DNA of 64,000 nucleotides from Terrimonas ferruginea DSM 30193 (GTDB taxonomy: Bacteria > Bacteroidota > Bacteroidia > Chitinophagales > Chitinophagaceae), in NCBI RefSeq assembly GCF_000425585.1, contig NZ_KE384400.1:215395-279394 (forward strand), written 5' to 3'. A program made the translations under genes and the position numbers. The notes beneath the pieces were generated by a model that did not search any database, was not told the origin of the DNA, and saw only the letters and a list, made by a program, of their open reading frames with translations. Of this stretch, positions 9,401 to 18,229 are shown piece after piece (position 1 is the stretch's first letter; each line of letters starts with the position of its first letter).

Positions 9401-12400
9401 TACTGATTACCTGTGGGTAGACGGAACAAAGAGAACCGAACCAGGCGAGACCGCACAATTGAAAATCGGTACTTCTGCCGGTGAAGTAAATGTAATCCAG
9501 ACCGTACTCAAAGCCGGTCAGCAAAAAGAAACCTACTCTTTCTTCCGTTTGAATAACGAAAAAAGGGAATTGCTGTTCCCCGTAACGGAAGCCGACCGCG
9601 GTGGTATCAGCGCATCTTATGTATTTGTAAAAAACAACCGTGTATTCCAGCACCAGGAAACCATCTATGTGCCATGGGATAATAAAACACTGGAAACAGA
9701 ATACATCACTTACCGCGATAAAACATTACCCGGCAGCCAGGAACAATGGAAAGTGAAAATCAAAGGACACAAAGGTGAACAGGTAGCTGCAGAAATGCTC
9801 GCCTCGATGTATGATGCATCGCTCGATCAGTTTATGCCACATTCATGGAGTACACCATCACTGTGGCCCTCCATCGGCTCGCAGGGTGCATGGCAAAGCC
9901 ATGAAAACTTCGATGCCGGCAATTCCCGCTTCCGTTACCGCGATTACGGACGCCAGATCTACCTGCGCAAGCAATACGATTACCTGGTATCGATCAACCT
10001 GTTCAACAACCGTGTGTACATGAGGGCGCGCAAGGAAGTGATGGCGGCGCCGAGTGCGGTGGATATGAACGGATTGGTGGTTGCCGAACAAGCCGGCAAT
10101 GCTGATACCATGGCCTTCGCATTTACTACGTCGGGAGGAAAAGCGAAAGATGAAGAAAAACAAGAACAACAGCCGCCGGCCGAAGTACAGATACGCCGCA
10201 ACTTGCAGGAAACAGCTTTCTTCCTGGCCGATCTGAAAACAGATAAGGATGGCAATATAACCTTCAGCTTCACCATGCCCGAAGCACTCACGCGTTGGAA
10301 ATTGCAAACCTTGAGTCATACGCAGGAACTGGCCTTTGGTTACAGTTCTCGTGAACTCATTACACAAAAAGACATCATGGTGCAGCCGAATCCGGTTCGC
10401 TTCCTGCGTGAAGGCGATAAACTGGAATTCAGCGCCAAGGTGGTCAACATGACGGATAAAGAAATAACCGGCACCGCCGAGTTCCGTCTCTTCGATGCCG
10501 CTACCAACGAACCGGTAGATGGTCAGTTCAAGAGCATGGTGGCCGATCAGTATTTCACGGTTGACGCCGAAGGCAGCGAATCGTTGAAGTTCCCCGTTGA
10601 AGTGCCGTTCCAGTTTGCACGTCCCGTTATCTGGCGTGTGATCGTGCGCGCAGGCAACCAGAGCGATGGTGAAGAAAACAGCCTGCCTGTACTGACCAAC
10701 CGCATGCTGGTGACAGAGTCATTACCCATTTGGGTTAAAGGCAATGGTACCAAAAATTTCAAGTTCGATAAGCTTTTGAAAAGTGGTAACAGCGAAACAT
10801 TGCAACATCAGCGCATCACTGTTGAATACAGCAGCAATCCTGCCTGGTATGCCGTGCAGGCATTGCCTTACCTGATGGAATATCCCTACGAATGCGCAGA
10901 ACAAACATGGAACCGCTACTATGCTAATTCATTGGCGAATAATATTGTTGGCTCATCACCACGCATCCGCCAGGTTTTTGAACAATGGAAAATAAAAGAC
11001 ACGGCTGCCCTGCTCAGCAACCTGCAGAAAAATGAAGACCTCAAAGCTGTGTTACTCAGCGAAACACCCTGGGTATTGCAAGCGCGTACCGAAGCAGAGC
11101 AGAAGAAAAACATCGCGCTGCTGTTCGACATGGTACGCATGAGCAGTGAATTGCAGAAAGCTTATCAGAAATTGAGTGAACTGCAAAGCTCCAACGGCGG
11201 TTTTGTGTGGTTCAAAGGCGGACCCGATGATCGTTACATGACACAGTATATCGTAACCGGCATTGCGCATCTGCTGAAATTAAATGCAGTGACAGGAGAG
11301 CAGAAAGATCAGCTCAACGCAATGGCACAGCGCTCTCTCGACTACCTCGATCGCAAGATCAAAGCCGATTACGATGAACTGATCCGTTTTAAAACAGACC
11401 TGACCAGATATGTTCCCGGTCATATGCAGGTACAATACCTGTATATGCGCAGCTTCTTCCCGGCCAATCCGATCCTAACCGAAGCACGTAAGGCTTATGA
11501 CTACTTCCGTAGCCGTACGATCGCTACCTGGACCGGCATGGACAAATATCGCCAGGGAATGATAGCGCTGGCACTGCATCGTACCAACGATACAAAAACA
11601 CCGGCCGCCATCCTGCGTTCATTGAAAGAAACATCTATCGTCAACGAAGAGCTCGGCAGATACTGGAAAGATCAGCGCCGCGGCTGGTGGTGGTACGAAG
11701 CGCCGATTGAACGTCAGGCCTTGCTGATCGAAGCATTCAGCGAAGCAGGAAAAGATACGGCGACCGTAGATGAACTCCGCACCTGGCTGCTCCGCAATAA
11801 ACAAACCAACAGTTGGGAATCGACCAAAGCCACCGCAGAAGCCTGTTATGCATTGTTGTTGCGTGGCACCAACTGGCTGGCGGAAACACCTTCCGTACAG
11901 ATCAAACTCGGCCGGACAACCATTGCTCCTTCTACCGAAGATGTTCAGGCGGGCACCGGTTATTTCCGCCGCGAGATCGAAGGATTGTCTGTCCGTCCCG
12001 AGATGGGCAATATCGATGTAACGGTTGCCAATGCGAAGACAAGCAGCTGGGGTTCCGTATACTGGCAGTATTTCGAAGACCTCGACAAGATCACTTCTGC
12101 CGCTACGCCGCTTCAACTGAACAAGCAATTATTTGTTGAACGCAACACAGACAAAGGTCCTGTGCTTACACCGGTGCGCGAAGGCGACGCCTTGAAAGTA
12201 GGCGATAAACTTAAAGTCCGTATTGAATTGCGTGTTGACCGCGATATGGAATATGTGCATATGAAAGACATGCGCGCCTCCGGTTTTGAACCCGTAAATG
12301 TATTGAGCGGCTACAAATGGCAGGGAGGTCTTGGCTATTACGAAAGTACCCGCGATGCTGCCACACATTTCTTCTTCAACTTCCTCGGCAAAGGCACGTA

Positions 12401-12530
12401 CGTATTTGAGTATCCTTTGTTCGTAGCACAGAACGGCAACTTCAGCAATGGCATTACACAGATCCAGTGTATGTATGCGCCGGAGTTCACCGCACACAGT
12501 GAAGGAGTGAGAGTGCAGGTAGGGAATTAA
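6465..12530 (+). CDS. Alpha-2-macroglobulin family protein (bacterial A2M, thioester-containing)
   Basis: Very large envelope protein (2,021 residues) of the bacterial alpha-2-macroglobulin family, thought to trap proteases by a covalent thioester mechanism. The chosen ATG begins a signal peptide (MKKFSFFCLPLLLHILFAMNASGQ); an in-frame ATG 75 bp upstream would bury it. There is no lipobox, so a soluble or non-lipid-anchored form is inferred. An N-terminal region of about 500 residues is unassigned. It is followed by macroglobulin domains with the MG2 hallmark TDRSIYRPGQ (about 606-615), the A2M/MG7 region (ADLKTDKDGNITFSFTMPEALTRWKLQTL) and the thioester domain with YPYECAEQTW (Cys about 1477), keeping the CxEQ motif. 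No penicillin-binding protein 1C gene is adjacent, unlike the enterobacterial arrangement. Confidence 0.93.
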   Translation: MKKFSFFCLPLLLHILFAMNASGQTIKNYDPEWKKVDDFIRKGLPKSALEEVEKIYVLAVRDKQEAQIIKALVYRVNVQDETREDNAAQAIKELEKELAGKSPAVQSILHSLLAGVYQGYYDEHRWELRNRTETTDFNKEDVATWTSGDLYTRIIYHYRQSIANAKVLQQTVLAPYDAIINKGNVRHLRPTLYDLLVHRALDYLQAADYESNRPTYAFEMDLASAFDPAADFIHRRFGTQDTTSPGYLSLLIYQQLLAFHINDAKPDALIDADIRRIQYVYGRSTHPDKEQLYFNSINHLAHQYNQTPAASQAWYLTAVFYQQQGQQYKAYGDSTHRMDLVKARDICRQLVAQKDSSEGKVNAANLLRQLEEEELNFRLENVNLPGQAFRSLITYKNVGKLYLKLVKSTPALRQQLEGKADAQYWPLILKAETVRTWEQDLPQSGDLQSNTVEIKVDGLPVGEYYLIAAAGKDPLQRSHPIASHLFYVSGISYILNDNDLFVLDRDKGAALAGAKVQVWEKKYDYQQAKYISTKGKLYTADKNGFVKLDSATGKVNDSRYSNYSFRLEVTYQQDRLFMENEVNRYFYYRSGDDELEKDFVRSVFLFTDRSIYRPGQIIYFKGIGTIRKKGETKPAILTQYKTQVYLKDVNDQIVDSMKVETSAFGSFSGRFTLPSTGLNGAFTLEMANTEGSASFNVEDYKRPKFEVTYDTLKGTYTIDDEIVVKGIAKAYAGNAVDGAQVSYRVVRQPRFPYPWLFSRWWFPPTRSQEIAHGETTTDAQGNFVIRFKAIADKTIDKKLEPLFTYTVTADVTDINGETRSGEESVSVGYKSIWIESRIPETLPADSLKNLFVLTKNTAGTFEQTTVRVKISRLQEEKRLIRPRLWDRPTQFVLSQAAYVQTFPNDEYNNETDQAQWATAGVVWEKTDSTKANGSWILKDAKFQPGFYVVEVVTYDKKGAEVKDKKYIRLYDPKAKTIPGTDYLWVDGTKRTEPGETAQLKIGTSAGEVNVIQTVLKAGQQKETYSFFRLNNEKRELLFPVTEADRGGISASYVFVKNNRVFQHQETIYVPWDNKTLETEYITYRDKTLPGSQEQWKVKIKGHKGEQVAAEMLASMYDASLDQFMPHSWSTPSLWPSIGSQGAWQSHENFDAGNSRFRYRDYGRQIYLRKQYDYLVSINLFNNRVYMRARKEVMAAPSAVDMNGLVVAEQAGNADTMAFAFTTSGGKAKDEEKQEQQPPAEVQIRRNLQETAFFLADLKTDKDGNITFSFTMPEALTRWKLQTLSHTQELAFGYSSRELITQKDIMVQPNPVRFLREGDKLEFSAKVVNMTDKEITGTAEFRLFDAATNEPVDGQFKSMVADQYFTVDAEGSESLKFPVEVPFQFARPVIWRVIVRAGNQSDGEENSLPVLTNRMLVTESLPIWVKGNGTKNFKFDKLLKSGNSETLQHQRITVEYSSNPAWYAVQALPYLMEYPYECAEQTWNRYYANSLANNIVGSSPRIRQVFEQWKIKDTAALLSNLQKNEDLKAVLLSETPWVLQARTEAEQKKNIALLFDMVRMSSELQKAYQKLSELQSSNGGFVWFKGGPDDRYMTQYIVTGIAHLLKLNAVTGEQKDQLNAMAQRSLDYLDRKIKADYDELIRFKTDLTRYVPGHMQVQYLYMRSFFPANPILTEARKAYDYFRSRTIATWTGMDKYRQGMIALALHRTNDTKTPAAILRSLKETSIVNEELGRYWKDQRRGWWWYEAPIERQALLIEAFSEAGKDTATVDELRTWLLRNKQTNSWESTKATAEACYALLLRGTNWLAETPSVQIKLGRTTIAPSTEDVQAGTGYFRREIEGLSVRPEMGNIDVTVANAKTSSWGSVYWQYFEDLDKITSAATPLQLNKQLFVERNTDKGPVLTPVREGDALKVGDKLKVRIELRVDRDMEYVHMKDMRASGFEPVNVLSGYKWQGGLGYYESTRDAATHFFFNFLGKGTYVFEYPLFVAQNGNFSNGITQIQCMYAPEFTAHSEGVRVQVGN

Positions 12531-12563
12531 TTTGATGATTTGAAAATTTGAAGATTTGATAAA

Positions 12564-12590
12564 GGGTTCGCAGCAATGCGGGCCCTTTTT
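12564..12590 (+). terminator. Intrinsic terminator after the A2M gene
   Basis: GGGTTCGCA and TGCGGGCCC pair (with two G-T wobbles) around a GCAA loop and are followed by five T residues, 34 bp after the stop codon. Confidence 0.75.
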
Positions 12591-12654
12591 AATTCAAAAG
12601 AGAGAGTAGGCAATAAGGTAACAAAGAGAATAAATAAATGCTTGATTCACGATT

Positions 12655-12697
12655 TTCCTTTTTTTGAATTTTGACTTTTGAATTTTGAATTATCTTG
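12655..12697 (+). promoter_or_regulatory. TTTGAAT heptad tract acting as candidate promoter
   Basis: Four consecutive heptads TTTGAAT, TTTGACT, TTTGAAT, TTTGAAT occupy 12663-12690 and are followed by TATCTTGC (12691-12698), close to the -7 consensus TAnnTTTG. The TTTG at 12670 lies 17 bp before that box and could act as the -33 element. Transcription would then start almost at the ATG at 12706. This is inference from motif spacing. Confidence 0.4.
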
Positions 12698-12705
12698 CCT
12701 TTTAA

Positions 12706-13770
12706 ATGCAAACGGACGTTCTTATCATCGGTCAGGGAATCTGCGGCAGTTTTTTGTCGTGGTACCTGCTGGCGCAGGGAAAAGAAGTGATCGTGATCGA
12801 TGAAGAACGCGCTTCCAGTCCTTCGAGAGTGGCGGCGGGATTGATCAATCCTGTTACAGGACGACGCATGGTTACGGCATGGATGGTGAAAGAATTATTT
12901 CCGTTTGCCAATAAAGCTTATACTGATTTCGGTGCGCAACTTGGCATACAAGCCATCTCCCGCAAAGATGTCGTCGATCTCTTTCCCAATCCCTTTATGC
13001 GGGAAAGCTTTTTACAAAAATTAACCGAGGGCAACGAATACATTCATCGCGTTGACGACGAAACGCATTTTGCCAATTGGTTCAATTATGAATTTGGCGC
13101 GGGATTGATCGGCCCGGCCTACGCCGCATATCTTGATCGGTTATTGCCGGCCTGGCGTGCTGAGCTGAAGCAACAGAACCGTTTGCAGGAAACTTCGTTC
13201 GACATAAACGCTTTACAGGTTGAACCGGATGAGATAAAGTATGATGGCATTCATGCAAGACAAATCATTTTCTGTGACGGACCTGCGGGCATGCATAATC
13301 CATTTTTCCAGGCATTGCCTTTCTCGCGTAACAAAGGAGAAGCATTGATCGTAGAAATTCCCGAATTGCCGCAGGACCACACCTATAAAAAAAGCATGCT
13401 GCTGGTGCCATTGTCGGAACCGGGATTATTCTGGTTTGGTTCCAGCAATCATTGGGAATTTGCCGATGAGCAACCAACCCCTTCTTTTCTTGAAAACGGT
13501 AAAAATCTGCTGAGACAATTGCTGAAAGTACCTTTCAACATTGTTGACCACCGTGCAGGTTTGCGTCCGGCTACCCTGGAGCGGCGACCGTTTGTGGGCT
13601 TTCATCCGCTTCATCCATCCGTTGGCATACTGAATGGCATGGGCACCAAAGGCTGCTCCCTCGCTCCCTACTTCGCACACCAGTTAGCCCAATATATCGG
13701 TGGCAATACAGCCGCTATCGATCCGGTGGTGGATGTGAATCGGTTCAGGAGAATCCTGGAGAGACAATGA
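12706..13770 (+). CDS. FAD-dependent oxidoreductase, DAO family
   Basis: Flavoprotein of the D-amino-acid oxidase/glycine oxidase (DAO, DadA-like) superfamily, 354 residues. The N-terminal dinucleotide-binding motif is TDVLIIGQGICGSFLSWYLLAQGKEVIVIDEE (GxGxxG with the terminal acidic residue that binds the FAD ribose). It is followed by RVAAGLINPVTGRRM, the family's second FAD-contact region. The C-terminal LRPATLERRPFVGFHP .. GMGTKGCSLAPYFAHQLA corresponds to the FAD-closing segment of the fold. The substrate (an amine or amino acid) cannot be deduced. It converges with the lipoprotein gene at 13817 and appears monocistronic. Confidence 0.87.
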   Translation: MQTDVLIIGQGICGSFLSWYLLAQGKEVIVIDEERASSPSRVAAGLINPVTGRRMVTAWMVKELFPFANKAYTDFGAQLGIQAISRKDVVDLFPNPFMRESFLQKLTEGNEYIHRVDDETHFANWFNYEFGAGLIGPAYAAYLDRLLPAWRAELKQQNRLQETSFDINALQVEPDEIKYDGIHARQIIFCDGPAGMHNPFFQALPFSRNKGEALIVEIPELPQDHTYKKSMLLVPLSEPGLFWFGSSNHWEFADEQPTPSFLENGKNLLRQLLKVPFNIVDHRAGLRPATLERRPFVGFHPLHPSVGILNGMGTKGCSLAPYFAHQLAQYIGGNTAAIDPVVDVNRFRRILERQ

Positions 13771-13816
13771 GACAATTAGATAGTTTGAAAATTTGAAAAT
13801 CAATTTTCCAATCCCG

Positions 13817-14464
13817 TTACCTAATTTTCAACTCTTCAAATTGTCTAATTAACTTCCAGCCTTTCCCCAACTTAACCTTCGTCCCTCTAACCTTCACCCG
13901 GTGTTGCTGAAATAGACCCGGTCGTTGCTCGGGATAGAGCGTGATCTTTTGCATATTGTCGGCGCGGATATACCGTACGTCGCCGGGATAACGGAAAGGC
14001 GGATATCCATTGAAAAAGAAAGTCAACGTGTCGGTGGCAGCAAAGTCCTGCGCGAAGAAAAACAGGCTGTTGCCATAATGCGGTTTTAATTTATCCGGGT
14101 AAAATACAATATGCCGCACAGGCACCGGCTCTCCGGCAGAATCTACAAACGTAAAAGAAGAAATGTTGGTAAACATACCCAGCGAGTCCTCGAAGCGTGG
14201 CAGCGGCGCCACCGGTTCGCTTTGCAGAAAGATATCGCGTCCCTTGGCCGTCCAGGTGCCGGATGTTGCAAACACCCTGCGCAAGGTATCGTTGTTGAAA
14301 ATCAATCCCTGATTTCCCGGCGTATAATTCAGGTAAAACTTATGCGCACTGTCCAGCACCAGGGAACCATTGCCCGGACGGCGGGAACGATAGGTTCCCA
14401 CAGGAGAACTTACCTGGCAGGCAGTCAATAGCAGCGATAGAAAAGCAACAAGTCGTAAGGACAT
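13817..14464 (-). CDS. Putative lipoprotein, unknown function
   Basis: 215-residue exported protein. The start chosen (ATG ending at 14464) gives a signal peptide with a lipobox, [16 protein letters not shown], so lipid attachment at that cysteine is predicted. An upstream in-frame ATG would add 53 residues of non-signal sequence overlapping the aspS promoter region. The mature part is beta-rich ([62 protein letters not shown]), reminiscent of small lipocalin-like or 'copper resistance NlpE-like' barrels, but no family was recognised. A well-spaced promoter lies immediately upstream and predicts a nearly leaderless transcript. Confidence 0.75.
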   Translation of the reverse strand: MSLRLVAFLSLLLTACQVSSPVGTYRSRRPGNGSLVLDSAHKFYLNYTPGNQGLIFNNDTLRRVFATSGTWTAKGRDIFLQSEPVAPLPRFEDSLGMFTNISSFTFVDSAGEPVPVRHIVFYPDKLKPHYGNSLFFFAQDFAATDTLTFFFNGYPPFRYPGDVRYIRADNMQKITLYPEQRPGLFQQHRVKVRGTKVKLGKGWKLIRQFEELKIR

Positions 14465-14472
14465 GGTCGGGG

Positions 14473-14504
14473 CAAAGATACTATGTGAACGCCTCCCGGC
14501 CAAT
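14473..14504 (-). promoter_or_regulatory. Promoter of the lipoprotein gene
   Basis: On the minus strand, ATTG (14504-14501) is followed after 20 bp by a perfect -7 box TATCTTTG (14480-14473), only 8 bp before the start codon. The predicted transcription start is thus nearly at the ATG. Confidence 0.65.
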
Positions 14505-14530
14505 GCAGCCGCAAGGTCGGCCGGTTTTCC

Positions 14531-14538
14531 TATCTTTG
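14531..14538 (+). promoter_or_regulatory. -7 box of aspS
   Basis: A perfect TATCTTTG box lies on the plus strand 93 bp before the aspS ATG. A good -33 TTTG is not obvious. It is back-to-back with the divergent lipoprotein promoter. Confidence 0.5.
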
Positions 14539-14630
14539 CGCGCGGCGAAACCAGCAGTGGCAGGCTTTTTACCCCTGCTGCCGGATTTGTGCCTAACCTT
14601 TCATCGACAACCATTTTAGTCACGATTTAT

Positions 14631-16463
14631 ATGTACAGAACGCATACCAACGGAGAACTCAGACTTTCCCATGCAGGACAAACCGTAACACTCGCAGGAT
14701 GGGTGCAGACCGTCCGCAAATTCGGCAGCATCACTTTTGTGGACCTTCGCGATCGCTACGGCATTACCCAGCTTCTTTTTGGTGAAGAACTTAATAAAGA
14801 ACTCGAAAGCCAGCCACTCGGCCGCGAGTTCGTGATCCAGGTATCGGGTGCAGTTTCAGAACGTACCAACAAGAACCCCAACATTCCAACCGGTGACATC
14901 GAAATACTGGTAAGCAATTTTACCATTCTTAATAAATCCGCCGTTCCGCCGTTCACCATCCAGGACGATACCGATGGCGGCGATGATTTACGGATGAAAT
15001 ACCGCTACCTCGACCTGCGCCGCAATGCCGTGCGCAAGAACCTCGAGCTGCGTTATGCCGTAAACCGTGCGGCCCGCAACTACCTGCACAACCAGGGCTT
15101 CATGGACATCGAAACGCCTTTCCTGATCAAATCAACGCCGGAAGGTGCCCGCGACTTCGTGGTGCCTTCACGCATGAACCCCGGACAATTCTACGCACTG
15201 CCGCAATCGCCGCAAACATTCAAACAACTGCTGATGGTAAGCGGCTACGACCGTTACTACCAGATCGTAAAATGTTTCCGTGATGAAGACCTGCGTGCCG
15301 ACCGCCAGCCCGAATTCACACAGATCGACTGCGAAATGGCTTTCGTAGAACAGGAAGACATCCTGAACATGTTTGAAGGACTGGTAAAAACGATCTTCAA
15401 AGATGTAAAGCATATCGACTACACCGAAACCGTGCAGCGCATGACATGGGAAGAAGCCATGTGGACATACGGCAACGACAAACCCGATATCCGTTTCGGT
15501 ATGCAGCTCTGCAACCTTAAATTTCCCGGGCACACTTTCCCCGGCCGTAAAAATATTGCGGAGCTGATCAATGGCGCCGACTTCAAAGTATTCGATGAAG
15601 CAGAAACCGTGATCGCCATTGCAGCACCCGGGTGCAGCGAATACACACGCAAGCAAACCGACGAACTCACCGAATGGGTAAAACGTCCGCAGATCGGCAT
15701 GAAAGGACTTGTATTCATCAAATGCAATGCTGATGGTAGTTTCAAAAGCAGTGCAGATAAATTTTACAGTGAAGAAAAACTGAAAGCCATCGCCGAAGCC
15801 ACCGGTGCCAAAGCCGGCGACCTGGTACTGATCCTCGCCGGTGCCGAAGAGCGTACCCGTAAAGCTACCAGCGAACTCCGCCTCGAACTGGGCAAACGCC
15901 TCGGCTTCCGCAAAGACGATGAATTTAAATTACTGTGGGTACTCGACTTCCCGCTGTTTGAATACGATGAAGAAGGCAACCGCTGGGTAGCCCGTCACCA
16001 TCCGTTTACTTCGCCCAAGCCCTCGGATATCGATACCATGATCAGCAATGATCCATCTATTCCGAATGCGGCTGAATACCTCAAACATCCGTATGCGGGC
16101 ATCCGTGCCAATGCCTATGATATGGTATTAAATGGAAATGAAATCGGCGGAGGCTCCATCCGTATCTATCAACGTGAGCTGCAGGAAAAAATGTTTGCCG
16201 CGCTGGGTATGGATGAAGAAGAACAGCAACACAAATTCGGCTTCCTGCTGGGAGCGTTTGAATACGGTGCGCCGCCACATGGAGGTATCGCATTCGGATT
16301 CGACCGTTTGTGTTCGATCCTCGGCGGAAGTGAAAGCATCCGTGACTTCATCGCCTTCCCTAAAAACAACAGTGGTCGCGACGTGATGCTCGATGCACCG
16401 GCTGCTATCGACAACAAACAATTCGACGAATTGCAAATCCGTCTTGATTTGAAAGGAGAATAA
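14631..16463 (+). CDS. aspS: Aspartate--tRNA ligase
   Basis: Charges tRNA-Asp with aspartate in the cytosol. From the ATG at 14631 the protein has 610 residues, the bacterial size that includes the inserted GAD domain. The N-terminal OB-fold anticodon-binding domain starts [26 protein letters not shown]. Class II synthetase motif 2 is [18 protein letters not shown] and motif 3 lies in [13 protein letters not shown]. An earlier in-frame ATG at 14463 would add 56 residues lacking family similarity and overlapping the divergent promoter, so it was rejected. The stop codon directly abuts the stop of the convergent methyltransferase-like gene, with no room for a separate terminator. Confidence 0.97.
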   Translation: MYRTHTNGELRLSHAGQTVTLAGWVQTVRKFGSITFVDLRDRYGITQLLFGEELNKELESQPLGREFVIQVSGAVSERTNKNPNIPTGDIEILVSNFTILNKSAVPPFTIQDDTDGGDDLRMKYRYLDLRRNAVRKNLELRYAVNRAARNYLHNQGFMDIETPFLIKSTPEGARDFVVPSRMNPGQFYALPQSPQTFKQLLMVSGYDRYYQIVKCFRDEDLRADRQPEFTQIDCEMAFVEQEDILNMFEGLVKTIFKDVKHIDYTETVQRMTWEEAMWTYGNDKPDIRFGMQLCNLKFPGHTFPGRKNIAELINGADFKVFDEAETVIAIAAPGCSEYTRKQTDELTEWVKRPQIGMKGLVFIKCNADGSFKSSADKFYSEEKLKAIAEATGAKAGDLVLILAGAEERTRKATSELRLELGKRLGFRKDDEFKLLWVLDFPLFEYDEEGNRWVARHHPFTSPKPSDIDTMISNDPSIPNAAEYLKHPYAGIRANAYDMVLNGNEIGGGSIRIYQRELQEKMFAALGMDEEEQQHKFGFLLGAFEYGAPPHGGIAFGFDRLCSILGGSESIRDFIAFPKNNSGRDVMLDAPAAIDNKQFDELQIRLDLKGE

Positions 16464-17123
16464 TCAGGCGTAATAAAAATCCTCCGGTATGCTGGCGCCG
16501 AACCATTGCGACAAACGAAAATGATGGCGCCGGTATATGCGGCGGGGAAACAACACGGTATATCCTTCGTCTTTGTAGGATTTAAGGATGACATGGCTCT
16601 CATCAAAAAGGTCGTATACAAATTGCAGGCTCCTGCTTCCGGACGGTTTTGCGTCCTCGGGTACGTTCCCATTATCAAAAGGTCCATCTTCATAAATACG
16701 CAGATCATCGAGAATCATGACGTCGCTGTTACCGGGGCGAAGGCGTTTGATGATCTGCAGTTCCTTCATGAGCGGCAACCGTAACTCTTCTTCGTCGCAA
16801 TCATCGTAAGCGGTAAGGCCGGCATCGGCCCCTGGGAAATGTGCATCGAGCCAGAAGACACCGTTTCCTTCGATTTGCGGCAATGTTTCTTCGAGTGCTG
16901 AAAGGCTATCGGTCGTGAGGATTTCGATGCGGGATTCCTGTTCAAAACGCCTGCGGGCGGCATCGGCGAGTTCGGGTACAATCTCCACCGATATCATTTT
17001 ACGGAAAGGTGCAGACAATGCATAAGCCAACGCATCCCCGCGGAAGGTGCCGGATTCAAATAAAAAATCAAGATTGTATTCCCGGGCGATCCTTTGCAGA
17101 TCAAAACGGTGGAGCATTCCCAT
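16464..17123 (-). CDS. Class I SAM-dependent methyltransferase-like protein
   Basis: 219 residues with a Rossmann-type methyltransferase outline: a glycine-containing motif I region (LDFLFESGTFRGDALAYAL), an acidic strand end binding the SAM ribose (MISVEIVPELADAARRRF), motif LTTDSLSAL, then GVFWLDAHFPG and a later DVMILDDLRIYEDG. This pattern resembles TylF/FkbM-like or 'glycan-associated' methyltransferases, but no exact family is recognised. It is the last gene of a leftward group near glycosyltransferases, which suggests a role in surface-glycan modification; that is inference. Its stop is directly adjacent to that of aspS. Confidence 0.65.
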   Translation of the reverse strand: MGMLHRFDLQRIAREYNLDFLFESGTFRGDALAYALSAPFRKMISVEIVPELADAARRRFEQESRIEILTTDSLSALEETLPQIEGNGVFWLDAHFPGADAGLTAYDDCDEEELRLPLMKELQIIKRLRPGNSDVMILDDLRIYEDGPFDNGNVPEDAKPSGSRSLQFVYDLFDESHVILKSYKDEGYTVLFPRRIYRRHHFRLSQWFGASIPEDFYYA

Positions 17124-17344
17124 ATTTCAAATTCAAAAGTGAAAAGAGTGAATGGTCAATGGTGAATAGTGAATGAAGCAGCCGGCATTCGACAATCGTC
17201 AATCGTCAATCGACAATCGTCAATCGTCAATCGTGAATCGTCAATAAGGCTATCTTACTTATTACTTACTACTTATTACTTACTACTTATTACTTATTAC
17301 CCTACCCCTTATACCTTACAACTTAAAACTTACAACTTATTACT
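17124..17344. repeat. Long 7-bp-phased intergenic repeat tract
   Basis: Nearly the whole gap is heptad repeat. It opens with atttcaa attcaaa agtgaaa, passes through GTGAATG/GTCAATG types (about 17140-17175), then a run of at least eight CGTCAAT-type heptads (about 17190-17247), and ends with TTACTTA-type heptads (about 17256-17300). No gene is supported; small open frames here are by-products of the repeats. Confidence 0.75.
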
Positions 17345-18229
17345 CTACCATCCAAATATCCTTCTTTTCCCTCCTCCTTTCTGTATGATGATACCGATGG
17401 AAGTAACCGTAAACTCATTCAATTGCAGCTTAAGATGCACGTCTTCGCTATGAGGAAACACATCCACTGCATAATCTTCGGGCAGGCCTCCCAATGAATA
17501 ATCGAATTCTTCCACCAGGTGACCTTCTCTCCGCAATTCTTCCGCCAGTTGTTCCAGGTCACGCATGCGGAAGATAACAGTGCTGCCGGTATCCAGTGTT
17601 TTATCGTTGGAAGAAATATTAAATTCCGTGGTATGTACGGCCCAACCGCCGCGCTTGAGTGTTTTTAGTTGATTTTTTAAAAATGCCAGCCCGAGTTCGA
17701 TGCTGCCCAGGTGTTCGAAAGAACAACTCGACCAGTTGAAATCGAAACCGCGCAGATCTTCCGGAATATTGTTCATGTCTACGGCACGATAAGACACATG
17801 TTTATTCAATGTGGCATCGTCGGTGAGTCCGCGCTTATTCAGCGATTCTACGCCGAAGCACAATTGGTCACCATTTTCCCAACCTTTCTCCTTGCCCTGT
17901 TCGGGAAATATATCTGTTGCCAGGATATCGCATCCGTAATTGGCAAAGATCGAAGGACCGGGCTCGGTGCCTACGGCAAATACCAATCCTTTCTTTCCCT
18001 GCGCAATGCATCCCCTCTCCCACAATGCCTGCATCACATACACAAATTCCCATTGCTTGCGATGGTAACGTGCGGGCTCGTTGAGTTCTTTCACCCAACG
18101 TTTAAACCACTCAGTATGCCAGTCGCGCGCCTTACACAATTCCGATTTGCGGCGCGGCGTTTCATACACGAGTGATGTATTCCATTCACGTTGCGGAGTA
18201 AGCGCAACAGGCTCCAGTATTGAATTCAT
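17345..18229 (-). CDS. SAM-dependent methyltransferase domain protein
   Basis: 294 residues. The central part has a methyltransferase-like core: GLVFAVGTEPGPSIFANYGCDILATDIF (motif I followed by the acidic end of strand 2), YRAVDMNNIPEDLRGFDFNWSSCSFEHLGSIELGLAFLKNQLKTLKRGGWAVHTTEF (motifs II-III of the class I fold). The N-terminal 80 residues and C-terminal sheet are unassigned. Its ATG overlaps the stop of the upstream glycosyltransferase gene by four bases (18226-18229, ATGA), a sign of translational coupling. A role in modifying a glycan or glycan precursor is inferred from that coupling. Confidence 0.78.
   Translation of the reverse strand: MNSILEPVALTPQREWNTSLVYETPRRKSELCKARDWHTEWFKRWVKELNEPARYHRKQWEFVYVMQALWERGCIAQGKKGLVFAVGTEPGPSIFANYGCDILATDIFPEQGKEKGWENGDQLCFGVESLNKRGLTDDATLNKHVSYRAVDMNNIPEDLRGFDFNWSSCSFEHLGSIELGLAFLKNQLKTLKRGGWAVHTTEFNISSNDKTLDTGSTVIFRMRDLEQLAEELRREGHLVEEFDYSLGGLPEDYAVDVFPHSEDVHLKLQLNEFTVTSIGIIIQKGGGKRRIFGW

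Noticed and set aside
13771-13850. Imperfect inverted repeat between the DAO-type oxidoreductase and lipoprotein genes (GACAATT..TTTGAAAATT with AATTTTCAA..AATTGTC)
   Set aside because: It may be a weak bidirectional terminator, but the pairing needs an insertion, is A/T-rich and lacks a GC stem, so I do not call it.
17169-17453. A 94-codon frame with Ser/Ile/Val-rich repeats (SSIVNRQSSIVNR)
   Set aside because: It is a translation of the 7-bp-phased repeat tract; a 7-bp unit read in triplets makes a 7-residue pseudo-repeat.
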